Below, in pieces: positions 55,534 to 64,000 of a DNA stretch of 64,000 bases (position 1 is its first letter; each line of letters starts with the position of its first letter). The DNA is taken from positions 62,001 through 126,000 of the forward strand of contig JAKTNI010000001.1 of NCBI GenBank assembly GCA_029593505.1, given 5' to 3'. The translations under genes were made by a program, and so were the position numbers. The stretch comes from Streptococcus suis. GTDB taxonomy: Bacteria > Bacillota > Bacilli > Lactobacillales > Streptococcaceae. The notes below the pieces were generated by a model. It had not been told where the DNA came from. It saw nothing but the letters and a program-made list of their open reading frames with translations, and made no database searches.

Positions 55534-56445
55534 ATGGCAACGTTTCTAGATCAAGAAGATTTGCAACTAATCGAACAATTTAAGGCAGAGAATTTGCAAA
55601 AGAAAAACAGGATTATTGAAGAGTATCGTTATTACGATATTCCCGACGGTTACAAGAGTGAAGCAGCTAAAGATGCCCCAACTTATGAGCATTACTTAAT
55701 GAATAAAATAGTATTCTCGCCGGAAGATGAGAAAGCTGTTGATGAATTAGGCGAGAGCGCAGGAACTCTTGAAAGGGTTCGGCATCTGACTAGTCAAGTA
55801 ATGACCTCTGAGGAATGGTACCGTTCGGTATATGGAATAGGTTTCTTTGAAAAATTCAATGTGAATGAATTGAGGTGGTATCTTTATGATGCAGTGATTT
55901 TGATGAGTAGATGGGAATCAACTCTGCATTGGGAAAATGAGGTGCTTATTGCTTGGTCTAACAGGGAAAAAAAGGGGAATTGGATTTGGTGGCTTCTTGG
56001 TTTGACCCTCTTCTTCGCTATTGGTGAATTGGTTTTCGGTAATGATTATGATGGCTATCTTCAAAGGAGTTTGACATTCTTTTTCTTATCAGCTATTATC
56101 GGTATTTTTGCAAATACAATGCGTCAGAAGAAAAAAGAAGATATTGCAGTAATTAAACAAAGGCTTGAGGAAGTAAAAGAGTGTAAAAGTTGGCACTATC
56201 ATAAAGCTCAGGAGCATCCATTGATTATGCAACAGGGGCAACATAGTTCATCATTCTTTTTTGAAACAATGCTTGGTTATGTCAATGAGGGGCGTGTCAA
56301 TACCTTACAGGAAGCTTTAAATCTGTATCATCAAGAAAGTCAATATGACCAACTGTTGCGCCAACAAGCAGCCACACTACAGCGAGCAGAACAAATTCAA
56401 CAGATGGCTACATTTAATACCATTTACAATGTATTAAAAAAATAG
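55534..56445 (+). CDS. Unknown protein with two central membrane helices
   Basis: About 303 residues from ATG 55534, eight bases after TTGGAGG; ATG 55522 lies before that site. Long soluble N-terminal part (1-150, acidic), two membrane helices (about 151-190: WIWWLLGLTLFFAIGELVFG and LTFFFLSAIIGIFANTM), then a helical, glutamine-rich C-terminal part (205-303) ending in a coiled-coil-like stretch. I do not recognise the family. It pairs with the 56464 membrane gene 18 bases downstream. Confidence 0.55.
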   Translation: MATFLDQEDLQLIEQFKAENLQKKNRIIEEYRYYDIPDGYKSEAAKDAPTYEHYLMNKIVFSPEDEKAVDELGESAGTLERVRHLTSQVMTSEEWYRSVYGIGFFEKFNVNELRWYLYDAVILMSRWESTLHWENEVLIAWSNREKKGNWIWWLLGLTLFFAIGELVFGNDYDGYLQRSLTFFFLSAIIGIFANTMRQKKKEDIAVIKQRLEEVKECKSWHYHKAQEHPLIMQQGQHSSSFFFETMLGYVNEGRVNTLQEALNLYHQESQYDQLLRQQAATLQRAEQIQQMATFNTIYNVLKK

Positions 56446-56463
56446 AAATGGAGATAAGGGGAT

Positions 56464-57093
56464 ATGGTATTCCGTAAAACAGCAAACGAGTATGTTAAGA
56501 AAAATATAGGTGAACTTCAACCCTATAAAGAAGGGACCTATATTGATTTGAATAATAATGTCTATCATTACGATGGCTTAGAGTATATAAAAATTGGATA
56601 TGATAATCCTAATTTGGATACATGGGTCAGTCTTGTTCCGCAAATAGGAGTGGGAGTTATCTTGGCGAATTTGTTTGCACCAAAAAGTCGTAAGGAGGAT
56701 AGTTTTGATATTTGGACCTGGCTAATCGGTATCCTTCTTGCACTTGTCTTTTTATGGTGGTATCGTGTGTTTGCTTTTGCTGGATACAAGTTGCTGACAC
56801 TATTTATTCGACCAATTTTAGAATTTACAGAGAGAGCAAAATGGCTTCGTTTATTTTTACCATTTGTTTGGTTTGTTGAGGACCCTGACAAAGATTTAGT
56901 AGATGTTGCTGCAGGGTCAACCATGCTATTTCCCTACATTATTTTGAGTATTCCTGTAGTTGCTTTGGCAAATTATGATGTTCCAGAATTAAAACCAGTT
57001 GGGGTTGTTTTAATTTTGTGTGCGCTCCTTTCGGCATTTTATATGTTCCTCAACGTTCGCATCAATAAAGATAATTTTGTAGATAAATTCTAG
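56464..57093 (+). CDS. Unknown membrane protein, partner of the 55534 gene
   Basis: The 209-residue protein has four hydrophobic segments (about 55-70, 80-115, 155-172 and 182-198) and an N-terminal stretch with YVKKNIGELQPYKEGTYIDL. No known family. By spacing it is cotranscribed with the 55534 gene. Nothing after it looks like part of the same operon. Confidence 0.5.
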   Translation: MVFRKTANEYVKKNIGELQPYKEGTYIDLNNNVYHYDGLEYIKIGYDNPNLDTWVSLVPQIGVGVILANLFAPKSRKEDSFDIWTWLIGILLALVFLWWYRVFAFAGYKLLTLFIRPILEFTERAKWLRLFLPFVWFVEDPDKDLVDVAAGSTMLFPYIILSIPVVALANYDVPELKPVGVVLILCALLSAFYMFLNVRINKDNFVDKF

Positions 57094-57179
57094 AACAATC
57101 TATGTATCGGTGACTCATTTGTGTTTTGTTGAATTTCTGATAAATTGTTAGACAAATTATCTTTTTTCTGCTACAATAC

Positions 57180-57375
57180 TAAGCATGGAAGAAGGTTGTT
57201 TCTAAAGTCTGTTTAGCGAGTTTGGGAGAGTGTAAGCCAAACCAGTCTTGAAATAATGGGCGCTTTCAGAGTGATAACAGTAATACAGAATGAAGTAATA
57301 AATTAGGGTGGAACCGCGTTTTCAACGCCCCTATGTCGGTTGACATGGGTGTTGAGGATGTGGTTTTTGTATTCC
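57180..57375 (+). promoter_or_regulatory. Glycine T-box leader (glyQS)
   Basis: The T-box AGGGTGGAACCGCG (57305-57318) is clear. Upstream is a short stem I with a possible GGC specifier at 57259-57261; downstream a stem TCAACGCCC-CTATGTC/GACATGGGTGTTGA (57320-57355) acts as terminator. The short form is typical of glyQS T-boxes. A promoter TTAGAC-18-TACAAT (57148-57177) precedes it. An extra 400 bases separate it from glyQ. Confidence 0.75.
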
Positions 57376-57417
57376 CCGTGCTGAAACATTCAATTAGAGA
57401 ATCATTGGATAAAACTT

Positions 57418-57705
57418 ATGGTTGGTAAATTAGCTTATTGGCTAGAGTAGTTTTTTGATGATTTTGAGAGATATGATGCATATATCTATTTTGAGGAAGG
57501 GGTGGTGGAGTATAACGGTCGTCGTTATTGTTTGATAGATAAAGAGTGGAGACTGAGAAAAGTTGAAAAACATGTCAGTGAAGCTGTTTCAATATCAGCA
57601 TGGTTGGCATTCGTTGAACGAATTTGGTACATCTACTTACGACGGTGTTGTATCTGGACAGAAACAGATGGTCCTACTCCTTTGATAGATTGGTTTATTG
57701 AGTAG
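57418..57705 (+). pseudogene. Small ORF between T-box and glyQ, broken by TAG
   Basis: A 95-codon frame starts MVGKLAYWLE at 57418, meets TAG (57448-57450) and continues in frame through FFDDFERYDAYIYFEEGVVE and YNGRRYCLIDKEWRLRKVEK to WFIE at 57705. The remaining 67 codons after GTG 57502 could still be made. The content is rich in Trp, Tyr and Arg, with no known family. Its place inside the glyQS leader transcript suggests it was inserted there. The rest of 57376-57779 shows nothing else. Confidence 0.4.
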
Positions 57706-57779
57706 AAGATATTGGAGAAAGAGATTTAATAATGTGAGTGATATTCCACATTTTATAACAAAAAGAATGGAGAAAATAG

Positions 57780-58697
57780 ATGAGTAAAAAACTGACTTTT
57801 CAAGAAATTATCTTGACTTTACAACAATTTTGGAATGAGCAGGGGTGCTTGTTGATGCAGGCATATGATACTGAAAAAGGTGCGGGGACCATGAGTCCGT
57901 ATACTTTCTTGCGTGCTATTGGTCCTGAGCCTTGGAATGCGGCTTATGTAGAGCCTTCACGTCGTCCGGCAGATGGTCGTTATGGGGAAAATCCAAATCG
58001 TCTCTACCAGCACCACCAGTTCCAAGTGGTGATGAAACCATCGCCATCTAACATTCAAGAACTTTACTTGGAATCTTTGGAGCGTTTGGGGATCAATCCT
58101 TTGGAGCATGACATTCGTTTTGTTGAGGACAACTGGGAAAACCCCTCAACTGGTTCAGCTGGTCTGGGATGGGAAGTGTGGTTGGATGGTATGGAAATCA
58201 CGCAGTTTACCTATTTCCAACAGGTTGGTGGCTTGGCAACAGGTCCTGTTACAGCCGAAGTCACTTACGGTTTGGAGCGTTTGGCTTCTTATATTCAAGA
58301 GGTTGATTCAGTCTATGATATTGAGTGGGCAGACGGCGTAAAATACGGTGAAATTTTTATTCAACCAGAGTATGAGCATTCAAAATATAGTTTTGAAGTG
58401 AGTGATCAGGACCTTCTTTTGAAGAATTTTGAAAAATTTGAAGCAGAGGCAGGGCGTTGTTTAGAAGAATGCTTGGTGCATCCAGCGTTTGATTATGTTT
58501 TGAAGTGTTCACATACCTTTAATTTATTGGACGCGCGTGGAGCGATATCTGTGACAGAGCGTGCGGGGTATATTGCTCGTATCCGTAACCTTGCTCGTAT
58601 CGTCGCAAAGACCTTTGTGGAAGAACGTAAACGTTTGGGCTACCCACTTTTAGATGAGATAACACGAGCAGAATTGTTGAAGGAGGATGCAGAATAA
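57780..58697 (+). CDS. glyQ: Glycyl-tRNA synthetase alpha chain
   Basis: The 305-residue catalytic chain starts [20 protein letters not shown] and has [38 protein letters not shown] and [20 protein letters not shown], all family marks. It forms the alpha2beta2 enzyme that charges tRNA-Gly with the glyS product. Its stop overlaps the glyS start. Confidence 0.97.
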   Translation: MSKKLTFQEIILTLQQFWNEQGCLLMQAYDTEKGAGTMSPYTFLRAIGPEPWNAAYVEPSRRPADGRYGENPNRLYQHHQFQVVMKPSPSNIQELYLESLERLGINPLEHDIRFVEDNWENPSTGSAGLGWEVWLDGMEITQFTYFQQVGGLATGPVTAEVTYGLERLASYIQEVDSVYDIEWADGVKYGEIFIQPEYEHSKYSFEVSDQDLLLKNFEKFEAEAGRCLEECLVHPAFDYVLKCSHTFNLLDARGAISVTERAGYIARIRNLARIVAKTFVEERKRLGYPLLDEITRAELLKEDAE

Positions 58698-60736
58698 TGA
58701 CTAAGAATTTACTTGTTGAAGTTGGCTTGGAAGAAATTCCTGCCTATATCGTAACCCCAGCCATGCATCAGTTGCGTGACCGCATGGCTACTTTTTTGAC
58801 AGACAACCGTCTGGCTTTTGACAGCATTGATGCCTTTTCAACGCCACGCCGTTTGGCTGTTCGTGTGCATGGTTTGGCGGAGCAACAGACCGACTTGACC
58901 GAAGATTTCAAGGGTCCTGCTAAGAAGATTGCCTTGGACGCAGATGGAAACTTCACCAAGGCGGCAGAAGGTTTTGTCCGAGGCAAAGGCTTGACGACTG
59001 CTGACATCGAATTCCGCGAGATCAAGGGCGAGGAATATGTCTATGTGACCAAGCATGAAGCGGGTCAGCCAGCCAAGGCTGTTTTGGCTGGTATTCCAGA
59101 GGTCTTGAAGTCCATGACCTTCCCGGTCAGCATGAACTGGGCTTCCAACAAATTTGCCTACATCCGCCCTGTCCACACCTTGACCGTTCTTTTGGACGAC
59201 GAGTTGCTTGATATGGATTTCTTGGATATTTCATCAGCTTGCATCAGCCGTGGTCATCGTTTTCTTGGAAAAGAAACTGAGATTGCCAGTGCAGATTCTT
59301 ACGAGGCAGATTTGCGTGCACAGTTTGTCATTACAGATCCCGTAGAGCGTCAAAATATGATTGTCGAGCAAATCAAAGCTATTGAGGACAAACACAATGT
59401 AACAGTCGAGATTGACCAAGACCTGCTCAATGAAGTTCTCAACTTGGTCGAGTATCCAACTGCCTTCATGGGTTCCTTTGACACCAAATACTTGGAAGTG
59501 CCAGAAGAGGTTTTGGTAACTTCCATGAAAAATCACCAACGTTACTTCGTGGTGCGTGATAAGGCTGGCAAGCTTTTGCCAAACTTCATCTCCGTTCGCA
59601 ATGGGAATGACCAACACCTTGACAATGTTATCAAAGGAAACGAAAAAGTTTTGGTGGCTCGTCTGGAAGACGGTGAGTTCTTCTGGCGTGAGGACCAAAA
59701 ACTCAAGATTGCCGACTTGGTAGAACGCTTGAAGGTTGTGACCTTCCATGAGAAAATCGGCTCACTTTACGAGCACATGGAACGTACCAAAGTTATCGCA
59801 GAAAAACTGGCTGACTTGGCTGGCTTGTTTGCGGATGAAAAAGCAGATGTGGCACGTGCGGCGGACATTTACAAGTTTGACCTCTTGACAGGTATGGTCG
59901 GCGAGTTTGATGAATTGCAAGGGATTATGGGTGAGAAGTATGCCCTTCTTGCAGGGGAAAAAACTGCGGTGGCAGCGGCAATCCGTGAGCACTACTTGCC
60001 AAACTCAGCAGAAGGCGAATTGCCTGAAAGCAAGGCCGGTGCGGTCTTGGCACTGGCTGACAAGTTCGACACCCTTCTATCCTTCTTCTCAGTAGGTCTC
60101 ATTCCGTCTGGTTCAAACGACCCTTACGCTCTTCGTCGTGCGACACAGGGTATCGTGCGGATTTTGGAAGCATTTGGTTGGGAAATTCCATTGGATCAGT
60201 TGATTGCGGAGCTCTACAGCTTGAACTTTGCCAGCTTGACCTATGACAACCAGCCAGCCGTGATGGACTTTATCCGTGCTCGTGTAGAGAAGATGATGGA
60301 TAAGGATATTCCAAAAGATATTCGAGAGGCAGTACTAGCAAGTTCTACCTTTGTTGTTAGACTACAATTGGAAGCAAGCTCTGCTATTTTCCAAAAATCG
60401 AAAGAACCTGCCTATAAGGAAGCAGTTGAAAATATTTCGCGCGTCTTTAATTTAGCAGAAAAGTCAGAATCAGGTGTGATTGTGAGAGAAGAACTGTTTG
60501 AAAACGAGCAAGAAAAGACGTTTGCAGAAGCAGTCGCTAATTTGGTATTGACAGAGAACATGTTAGAAAACTTAGAGAAGCTTTTTGCTCTTAGTCCGAT
60601 CATTGCAGATTTCTTTGATAATACGATGGTGATGGCTGATGATGCGGCAGTAAAAGCCAATCGCTTGTCTTTGTTGAGAATACTGGCAGAAAAAGCAGGA
60701 GCAGTAGCTGTTTTCAATAAATTGAATAGCAAATAG
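58697..60736 (+). CDS. glyS: Glycyl-tRNA synthetase beta chain
   Basis: The 679-residue chain starts [20 protein letters not shown]; it carries the tRNA-binding and HD-like domains ([24 protein letters not shown] near 480) and a C-terminal anticodon-binding domain. The base composition from about 58700 to 60290 is visibly richer in C and G than its neighbours and than the final 440 bases of the same gene. It is coupled to glyQ. Confidence 0.96.
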   Translation: MTKNLLVEVGLEEIPAYIVTPAMHQLRDRMATFLTDNRLAFDSIDAFSTPRRLAVRVHGLAEQQTDLTEDFKGPAKKIALDADGNFTKAAEGFVRGKGLTTADIEFREIKGEEYVYVTKHEAGQPAKAVLAGIPEVLKSMTFPVSMNWASNKFAYIRPVHTLTVLLDDELLDMDFLDISSACISRGHRFLGKETEIASADSYEADLRAQFVITDPVERQNMIVEQIKAIEDKHNVTVEIDQDLLNEVLNLVEYPTAFMGSFDTKYLEVPEEVLVTSMKNHQRYFVVRDKAGKLLPNFISVRNGNDQHLDNVIKGNEKVLVARLEDGEFFWREDQKLKIADLVERLKVVTFHEKIGSLYEHMERTKVIAEKLADLAGLFADEKADVARAADIYKFDLLTGMVGEFDELQGIMGEKYALLAGEKTAVAAAIREHYLPNSAEGELPESKAGAVLALADKFDTLLSFFSVGLIPSGSNDPYALRRATQGIVRILEAFGWEIPLDQLIAELYSLNFASLTYDNQPAVMDFIRARVEKMMDKDIPKDIREAVLASSTFVVRLQLEASSAIFQKSKEPAYKEAVENISRVFNLAEKSESGVIVREELFENEQEKTFAEAVANLVLTENMLENLEKLFALSPIIADFFDNTMVMADDAAVKANRLSLLRILAEKAGAVAVFNKLNSK

Positions 60737-60744
60737 GAGTAAAG

Positions 60745-61002
60745 ATGGATCCAAAGAAAATTGAGCGTATCAATGAACTAGCGCGTAAGAAGAAAGCTGG
60801 AACGTTGACAGCCGAAGAAAAAGTGGAGCAAGCTAAACTACGTGAGGAGTATATCGAAGGGTACCGTCGTGCGATTCGCCATCATATTGAAGGTATTAAG
60901 ATTGTAGATGAAGCAGGAAATGATGTGACACCTGAAAAACTTCGGCAGGTACAACGAGAAAAAGGGTTGCATGGTCGAAGTTTAGATGATCCAAAATCAT
61001 AA
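60745..61002 (+). CDS. YnzC-like DUF896 protein
   Basis: The 85-residue basic protein starts [20 protein letters not shown] and has [20 protein letters not shown], the DUF896 two-helix hairpin, plus [20 protein letters not shown] and a short tail. Bacillus YnzC belongs to the SOS regulon, but here it follows glyS by 8 bases and has no LexA-like box that I can see. Confidence 0.88.
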   Translation: MDPKKIERINELARKKKAGTLTAEEKVEQAKLREEYIEGYRRAIRHHIEGIKIVDEAGNDVTPEKLRQVQREKGLHGRSLDDPKS

Positions 61003-61016
61003 CTCATTTATATATG

Positions 61017-61045
61017 AAAAAGACTAGATATTTTAGTCTTTTTTT
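61017..61045 (+). terminator. Terminator of glyQS operon
   Basis: AAAAGACT/AGTCTTTTTTTG stem. Confidence 0.8.
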
Positions 61046-61077
61046 GTTAAAATGAAAAAGTGGAGGAAAAATGTGAG

Positions 61078-62157
61078 ATGAAATTATTGAATTATATCTG
61101 TATGATCGTTGCTTCTCTTTTTGCGATACTTTCTTTGGCATTTTGTGTTTACGGTACCATCATAGACATGTTGAGTACGCATTCAGATGACTTTTTAATA
61201 ATGAGTGCAATTTTAGGATACATATTATGGATCGTGTCTCTCTGTATTACATTAGTACTTCATGAACTGGGACATGCATTGTTTGGTTGGTTAACGGGTT
61301 TTGAATTGGTTGCACTAGGGTTTGGAAATCGTGTGTTGGTTAGAAGAGATGAACGCTGGAAGTGGGAGAAAAAGGTAATTATACAGGACGCTGCAGCCTA
61401 TTATGTAGGAATTAAACGAGATGAAAACGACACACGCTTGATTCTGATGTTTGCTGGAGGATTGATTGTTCATCTTAGTTTAACAGTTTTATTTTTATTA
61501 CTGGGCTGGTTGACAGGTTACTGGTATCTTTGTTTAGCACAGATCTTTCTTAATCTATCGTTGTTTATGCTCAATGCTAATCCAAATGGTATATTAGACG
61601 GTGCGAAGATTTGGGACCTTTGGAAGTATCCGGAAAGCGCAAAATATGCTATCCACAGTCTACGCCATATTACTCAGATGTTGCTAGATGCTAATGGAGC
61701 CGATTTGAAGGATTTTGTATTAGATGTTTCGTTGTCCCAGGACCAATTTTGTCAAGTACAGCATTTAAACCAATCGGAATTGTATTTATTTCAGCATCAA
61801 TTGGAAGAAGCTCAGAAACGTTTAGAATCTCTTATTGCATTTTCTCACAATAGTTATATTGTTACTTGTGCAAAACTGGTTTTATTGGCAGTTTATGTGC
61901 TTCAAGATAAGAAAGAAGAGGTTAGAGAGTTAATAAAGGACAAGGCAGTGAAGAAATTATTAAAATATCCGATGACTGACTGTCAAGCGATTGCTGCTTT
62001 GTATCATTTACGTATTAGTCGTGATGAGAAAGCATTAGCCAAAGCTATCAAATTAGGAAACAAATCGCTTGCTATCAGTCCGATGTTACGAGATGAGCGA
62101 GCATATTATACTCAGTTACTTGAAATGGTAGAAAAAGAGCGTCAGATGATTGACTAA
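61078..62157 (+). CDS. M50-type zinc metalloprotease-like membrane protein
   Basis: About 359 residues from ATG 61078 (an earlier in-frame ATG at 61060 is less likely given GTGGAGG at 61062-61068). It has two N-terminal membrane helices, the zinc motif HELGHALFGWLTGF (about 64-77), further helices at 125-160, and NANPNGILDGAKI which supplies the typical third zinc ligand region (NPxPxxxLDG pattern). The C-terminal 180 residues are a soluble helical repeat domain. M50 proteases cut membrane substrates; the substrate is unknown. Confidence 0.7.
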   Translation: MKLLNYICMIVASLFAILSLAFCVYGTIIDMLSTHSDDFLIMSAILGYILWIVSLCITLVLHELGHALFGWLTGFELVALGFGNRVLVRRDERWKWEKKVIIQDAAAYYVGIKRDENDTRLILMFAGGLIVHLSLTVLFLLLGWLTGYWYLCLAQIFLNLSLFMLNANPNGILDGAKIWDLWKYPESAKYAIHSLRHITQMLLDANGADLKDFVLDVSLSQDQFCQVQHLNQSELYLFQHQLEEAQKRLESLIAFSHNSYIVTCAKLVLLAVYVLQDKKEEVRELIKDKAVKKLLKYPMTDCQAIAALYHLRISRDEKALAKAIKLGNKSLAISPMLRDERAYYTQLLEMVEKERQMID

Positions 62158-62249
62158 CTGCTCATTTTAATAGGTGATGATAATTGTCGTTAGAGGATAT
62201 GGTAGTAATAGATAATGATGTGAAGATTGTTTTTCTTTTAAAACATAGC

Positions 62250-62288
62250 AAAGCGAGAACATTTATCAAAAATGTTCTCGCTTTATTT
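62250..62288. terminator. Bidirectional terminator between M50 gene and rlmD
   Basis: AAAGCGAGAACATTT/AAATGTTCTCGCTTT stem between convergent genes. Confidence 0.85.
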
Positions 62289-62350
62289 TAATGAGATATA
62301 GCTATAGATGGAGTTGACAATACTTGAATGTTGAAGAACGCTAAAGAGGG

Positions 62351-63709
62351 TTAGTTTTCTCGTAGTTGCAGTTTCACGACGGCTTCTGTCCTTGCTGTGT
62401 GGGGGAACATGTCAACTGATTGGATGTATTGAACAGAGTATATAGTTGCTAAAGAAACTAGGTCACGTGCTAAAGTCGATACATTGCAAGAAACATAAAC
62501 CATTTTTTTTGGTTTGAAGCAAAGAATGGTATCTAATAATTTTTGATCTAATCCTGTTCGAGGAGGATCAACGACCAGTGCATCAGCTCTATAACCTTGC
62601 GCGTACCACTTAGGGATAATATCTTCAGCTTTTCCTGCTTCGTAGTGAGTATTGGTCAATCCGAGCTTGTGCGCATTTTTCTTTGCATCCTCAATTGCTT
62701 CGGGTATGATATCCATTCCACGAACAGATTGCACTTTTCGTGCGAAGGAAAAACCAATTGTTCCCACCCCACAATAAGCATCAATAATATGTTCATGCCC
62801 CGTTATATCTAATGCTTTGACAGCTTCGGCGTAGAGTATGTGGGTTTGTTGAGGGTTTAGTTGGTAAAATGCTCTTGGTGATAAAGAGAATTCATAATCT
62901 AATACAGCTTCATCGATGGTTTCGTTTCCCCAAAGAATTTCTGTCTGTTCACCATAAATATCACTGGTTTTCTGCTTGTTCCAATTGAGAGCGACAGTCA
63001 CAATCGTAGGGAATTTAGCTGTTAAATCAGTAATGACCTTTTTCAAATTTACTGGACAAGAAGTGACAAAAATTAGTTGAACTTGTTTTGTATGATGAGC
63101 CTTTCGGACCATGACAGTACGAATACCTTGTTCTTTGCGTTCGTTATAGATTGGGATTCGATGCTTGGTTAATAATTTAGCTACATAGTTTACAATTTTC
63201 TGGGTCTCTTGATCTTGAACAGTACAATGGTTGATATTGATGAGCCGGTGGGAATTTTCTGCATATAGTCCAGCGACCACTTGTCCTTTTAGCAATCGGG
63301 TTTGAAATTGTAGCTTGGCACGATAATGACTAGGCTCCACCATACCCATTGTGGGACGGATATCATACTCTTGATAGCCAAGTGGTTTAAATTTTTTTAA
63401 AGCTTGTAACAGTAAATCTTGTTTAAAATCTAGTTGCTTATCATAACGGAGGTGCATGATTTGGCAACCACCACAAGAGGCGTATAGTTTACAGGCTGGT
63501 TGAACACGAAATTTGGAAGGTTTATTGATGGTCAGGAGCTTTGCCTCAACAAAATTCCGCTTGACAGCAGTAATTTGACAATAGACTTCTTCGCCTTTTA
63601 AAGCACCCGAAACAAAGACGAGTGTTTTTTGATAAAAACCAATTCCTTCTCCATTGATGCCCATACGTTTGATTTTTAGAGGTATTCTCTGATTGACTTG
63701 TAGATTCAT
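62351..63709 (-). CDS. rlmD: 23S rRNA m5U methyltransferase (RumA/RlmD type)
   Basis: The 452-residue enzyme methylates U in 23S rRNA. It starts with a TRAM domain ([20 protein letters not shown]), has the Fe-S Cys set [11 protein letters not shown] (about 73-83), the cofactor motif [14 protein letters not shown] (about 313) and the catalytic Cys in [13 protein letters not shown]. The ending [12 protein letters not shown] is typical. Firmicutes often carry two such genes (rlmCD and rlmD), so the exact target base (U747/U1939) is unsure. Confidence 0.92.
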   Translation of the reverse strand: MNLQVNQRIPLKIKRMGINGEGIGFYQKTLVFVSGALKGEEVYCQITAVKRNFVEAKLLTINKPSKFRVQPACKLYASCGGCQIMHLRYDKQLDFKQDLLLQALKKFKPLGYQEYDIRPTMGMVEPSHYRAKLQFQTRLLKGQVVAGLYAENSHRLININHCTVQDQETQKIVNYVAKLLTKHRIPIYNERKEQGIRTVMVRKAHHTKQVQLIFVTSCPVNLKKVITDLTAKFPTIVTVALNWNKQKTSDIYGEQTEILWGNETIDEAVLDYEFSLSPRAFYQLNPQQTHILYAEAVKALDITGHEHIIDAYCGVGTIGFSFARKVQSVRGMDIIPEAIEDAKKNAHKLGLTNTHYEAGKAEDIIPKWYAQGYRADALVVDPPRTGLDQKLLDTILCFKPKKMVYVSCNVSTLARDLVSLATIYSVQYIQSVDMFPHTARTEAVVKLQLREN

Positions 63710-63733
63710 GTTTCTATTTTACCGAAAAATCCT

Positions 63734-63739
63734 GTATAA
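63734..63739 (+). promoter_or_regulatory. recX promoter -10
   Basis: TATAAT eight bases before the recX ATG, with TGAAAG between; a leader this short leaves little room for a ribosome site, so the assignment is tentative. Confidence 0.35.
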
Positions 63740-63746
63740 TGAAAGA

Positions 63747-64000
63747 ATGAAAATTACAAAACTAGAAAAGAAAAAACGTCTGTATTTACTTGAGTTGGAT
63801 GATACGGAGCGTTTGTATATTACGGAAGATACTATTGTACATTTTATGTTGAGTAAAGATAAGGAGCTTTCAGAAGATGAAGTGATGCATATTCGTCAAT
63901 TTGCTCAGTTTTCCTATGGAAAAAATCTTGCTTTGTATTTCTTATCTTTTAAACAACGGACAAAAAAAGAAGTCGCAGATTATCTTAGAAAATACGATGT
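63747..64000 (+). CDS. recX: RecX, regulator of RecA (N-terminal part)
   Basis: The frame runs off the window after 84 codons. It starts [20 protein letters not shown] and has [20 protein letters not shown] and [20 protein letters not shown], matching RecX, a helical-repeat protein that modulates RecA filaments. It is divergent from rlmD. Confidence 0.85.
   Translation, partial: MKITKLEKKKRLYLLELDDTERLYITEDTIVHFMLSKDKELSEDEVMHIRQFAQFSYGKNLALYFLSFKQRTKKEVADYLRKYD

Noticed and set aside
59234-59749. 171-codon antisense ORF in glyS
   Set aside because: It is explained by the biased third positions of the sense gene; no promoter or start signal.
1-64000. rRNA or tRNA genes
   Set aside because: I looked for rRNA-like stretches and for tRNA ends (TTCGA-CCA patterns) between genes and found none; only the T-box leaders pair with tRNAs.

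Overview
The window looks like a low-GC Firmicute chromosome of the genus Streptococcus, most like Streptococcus suis. The evidence is a streptococcal type VII secretion (T7SSb) locus with LXG effectors, a bifunctional AdhE, a solitary trpB behind a T-box, a metQ/M20 peptidase/metN/metI operon, and the AT-rich codon use. The species call is recognition from memory, not a search result.

Bases 1-8360 are the variable 3' end of the T7SSb locus. They hold the tail of the EssC ATPase, three small LXG partners (DUF4176, a DUF5082/YwqH-like protein, a DUF3130/TIGR04197-like protein) and a full LXG polymorphic toxin with an adjacent immunity gene. A graveyard of recombined copies follows: a fused remnant of the two small partners, a second LXG toxin without its N-terminus and with a one-base frameshift, the tail of a third toxin, and six immunity-like genes in two families, one of which is a chimera. 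Bases 8568-8957 carry rpmG and rpmF on the minus strand.

Bases 9136-15038 are an accessory island bounded by two defective IS982-like elements in opposite orientation. The contents look plasmid-derived: the C-terminal part of a Rep_3-type replication initiator, a Sec-dependent class IIa-like bacteriocin with an EntA-type immunity protein, two further operons for secreted or membrane proteins, and an Fst/par-like type I toxin-antitoxin with a convergent antisense RNA.

From 15.0 to 64 kb the sequence is mostly core: hisS, adhP, adhE (with Rex-like and cre-like sites), thrC, a DUF2829 gene with an SDR gene, ftsK, an ABC-2 exporter with a DesK/DesR-type two-component system, yqgQ, rsmD-coaD-sepM-like, yutD, rlmN-vanZ, T-box-trpB, pncB-nadE, a prepilin peptidase, mnmM, a CNNM/CorC-type transporter, pflA, an FMN reductase divergent from an HxlR regulator, pepF, ppaC, the methionine uptake operon, T-box-glyQS, an M50 protease-like gene, rlmD and the start of recX. 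Several genes are broken by a single lesion: a DUF4230 gene, an ABC ATPase, a small ORF upstream of glyQ and a tiny zinc-ribbon ORF.

The points most worth following up are the LXG toxin/immunity cassette array, the IS-bounded plasmid remnant carrying a divergent class IIa bacteriocin and a type I toxin-antitoxin, and a pair of 42-bp tandem nested palindromes overlapping promoter-like sequences ahead of an unknown membrane-protein operon.
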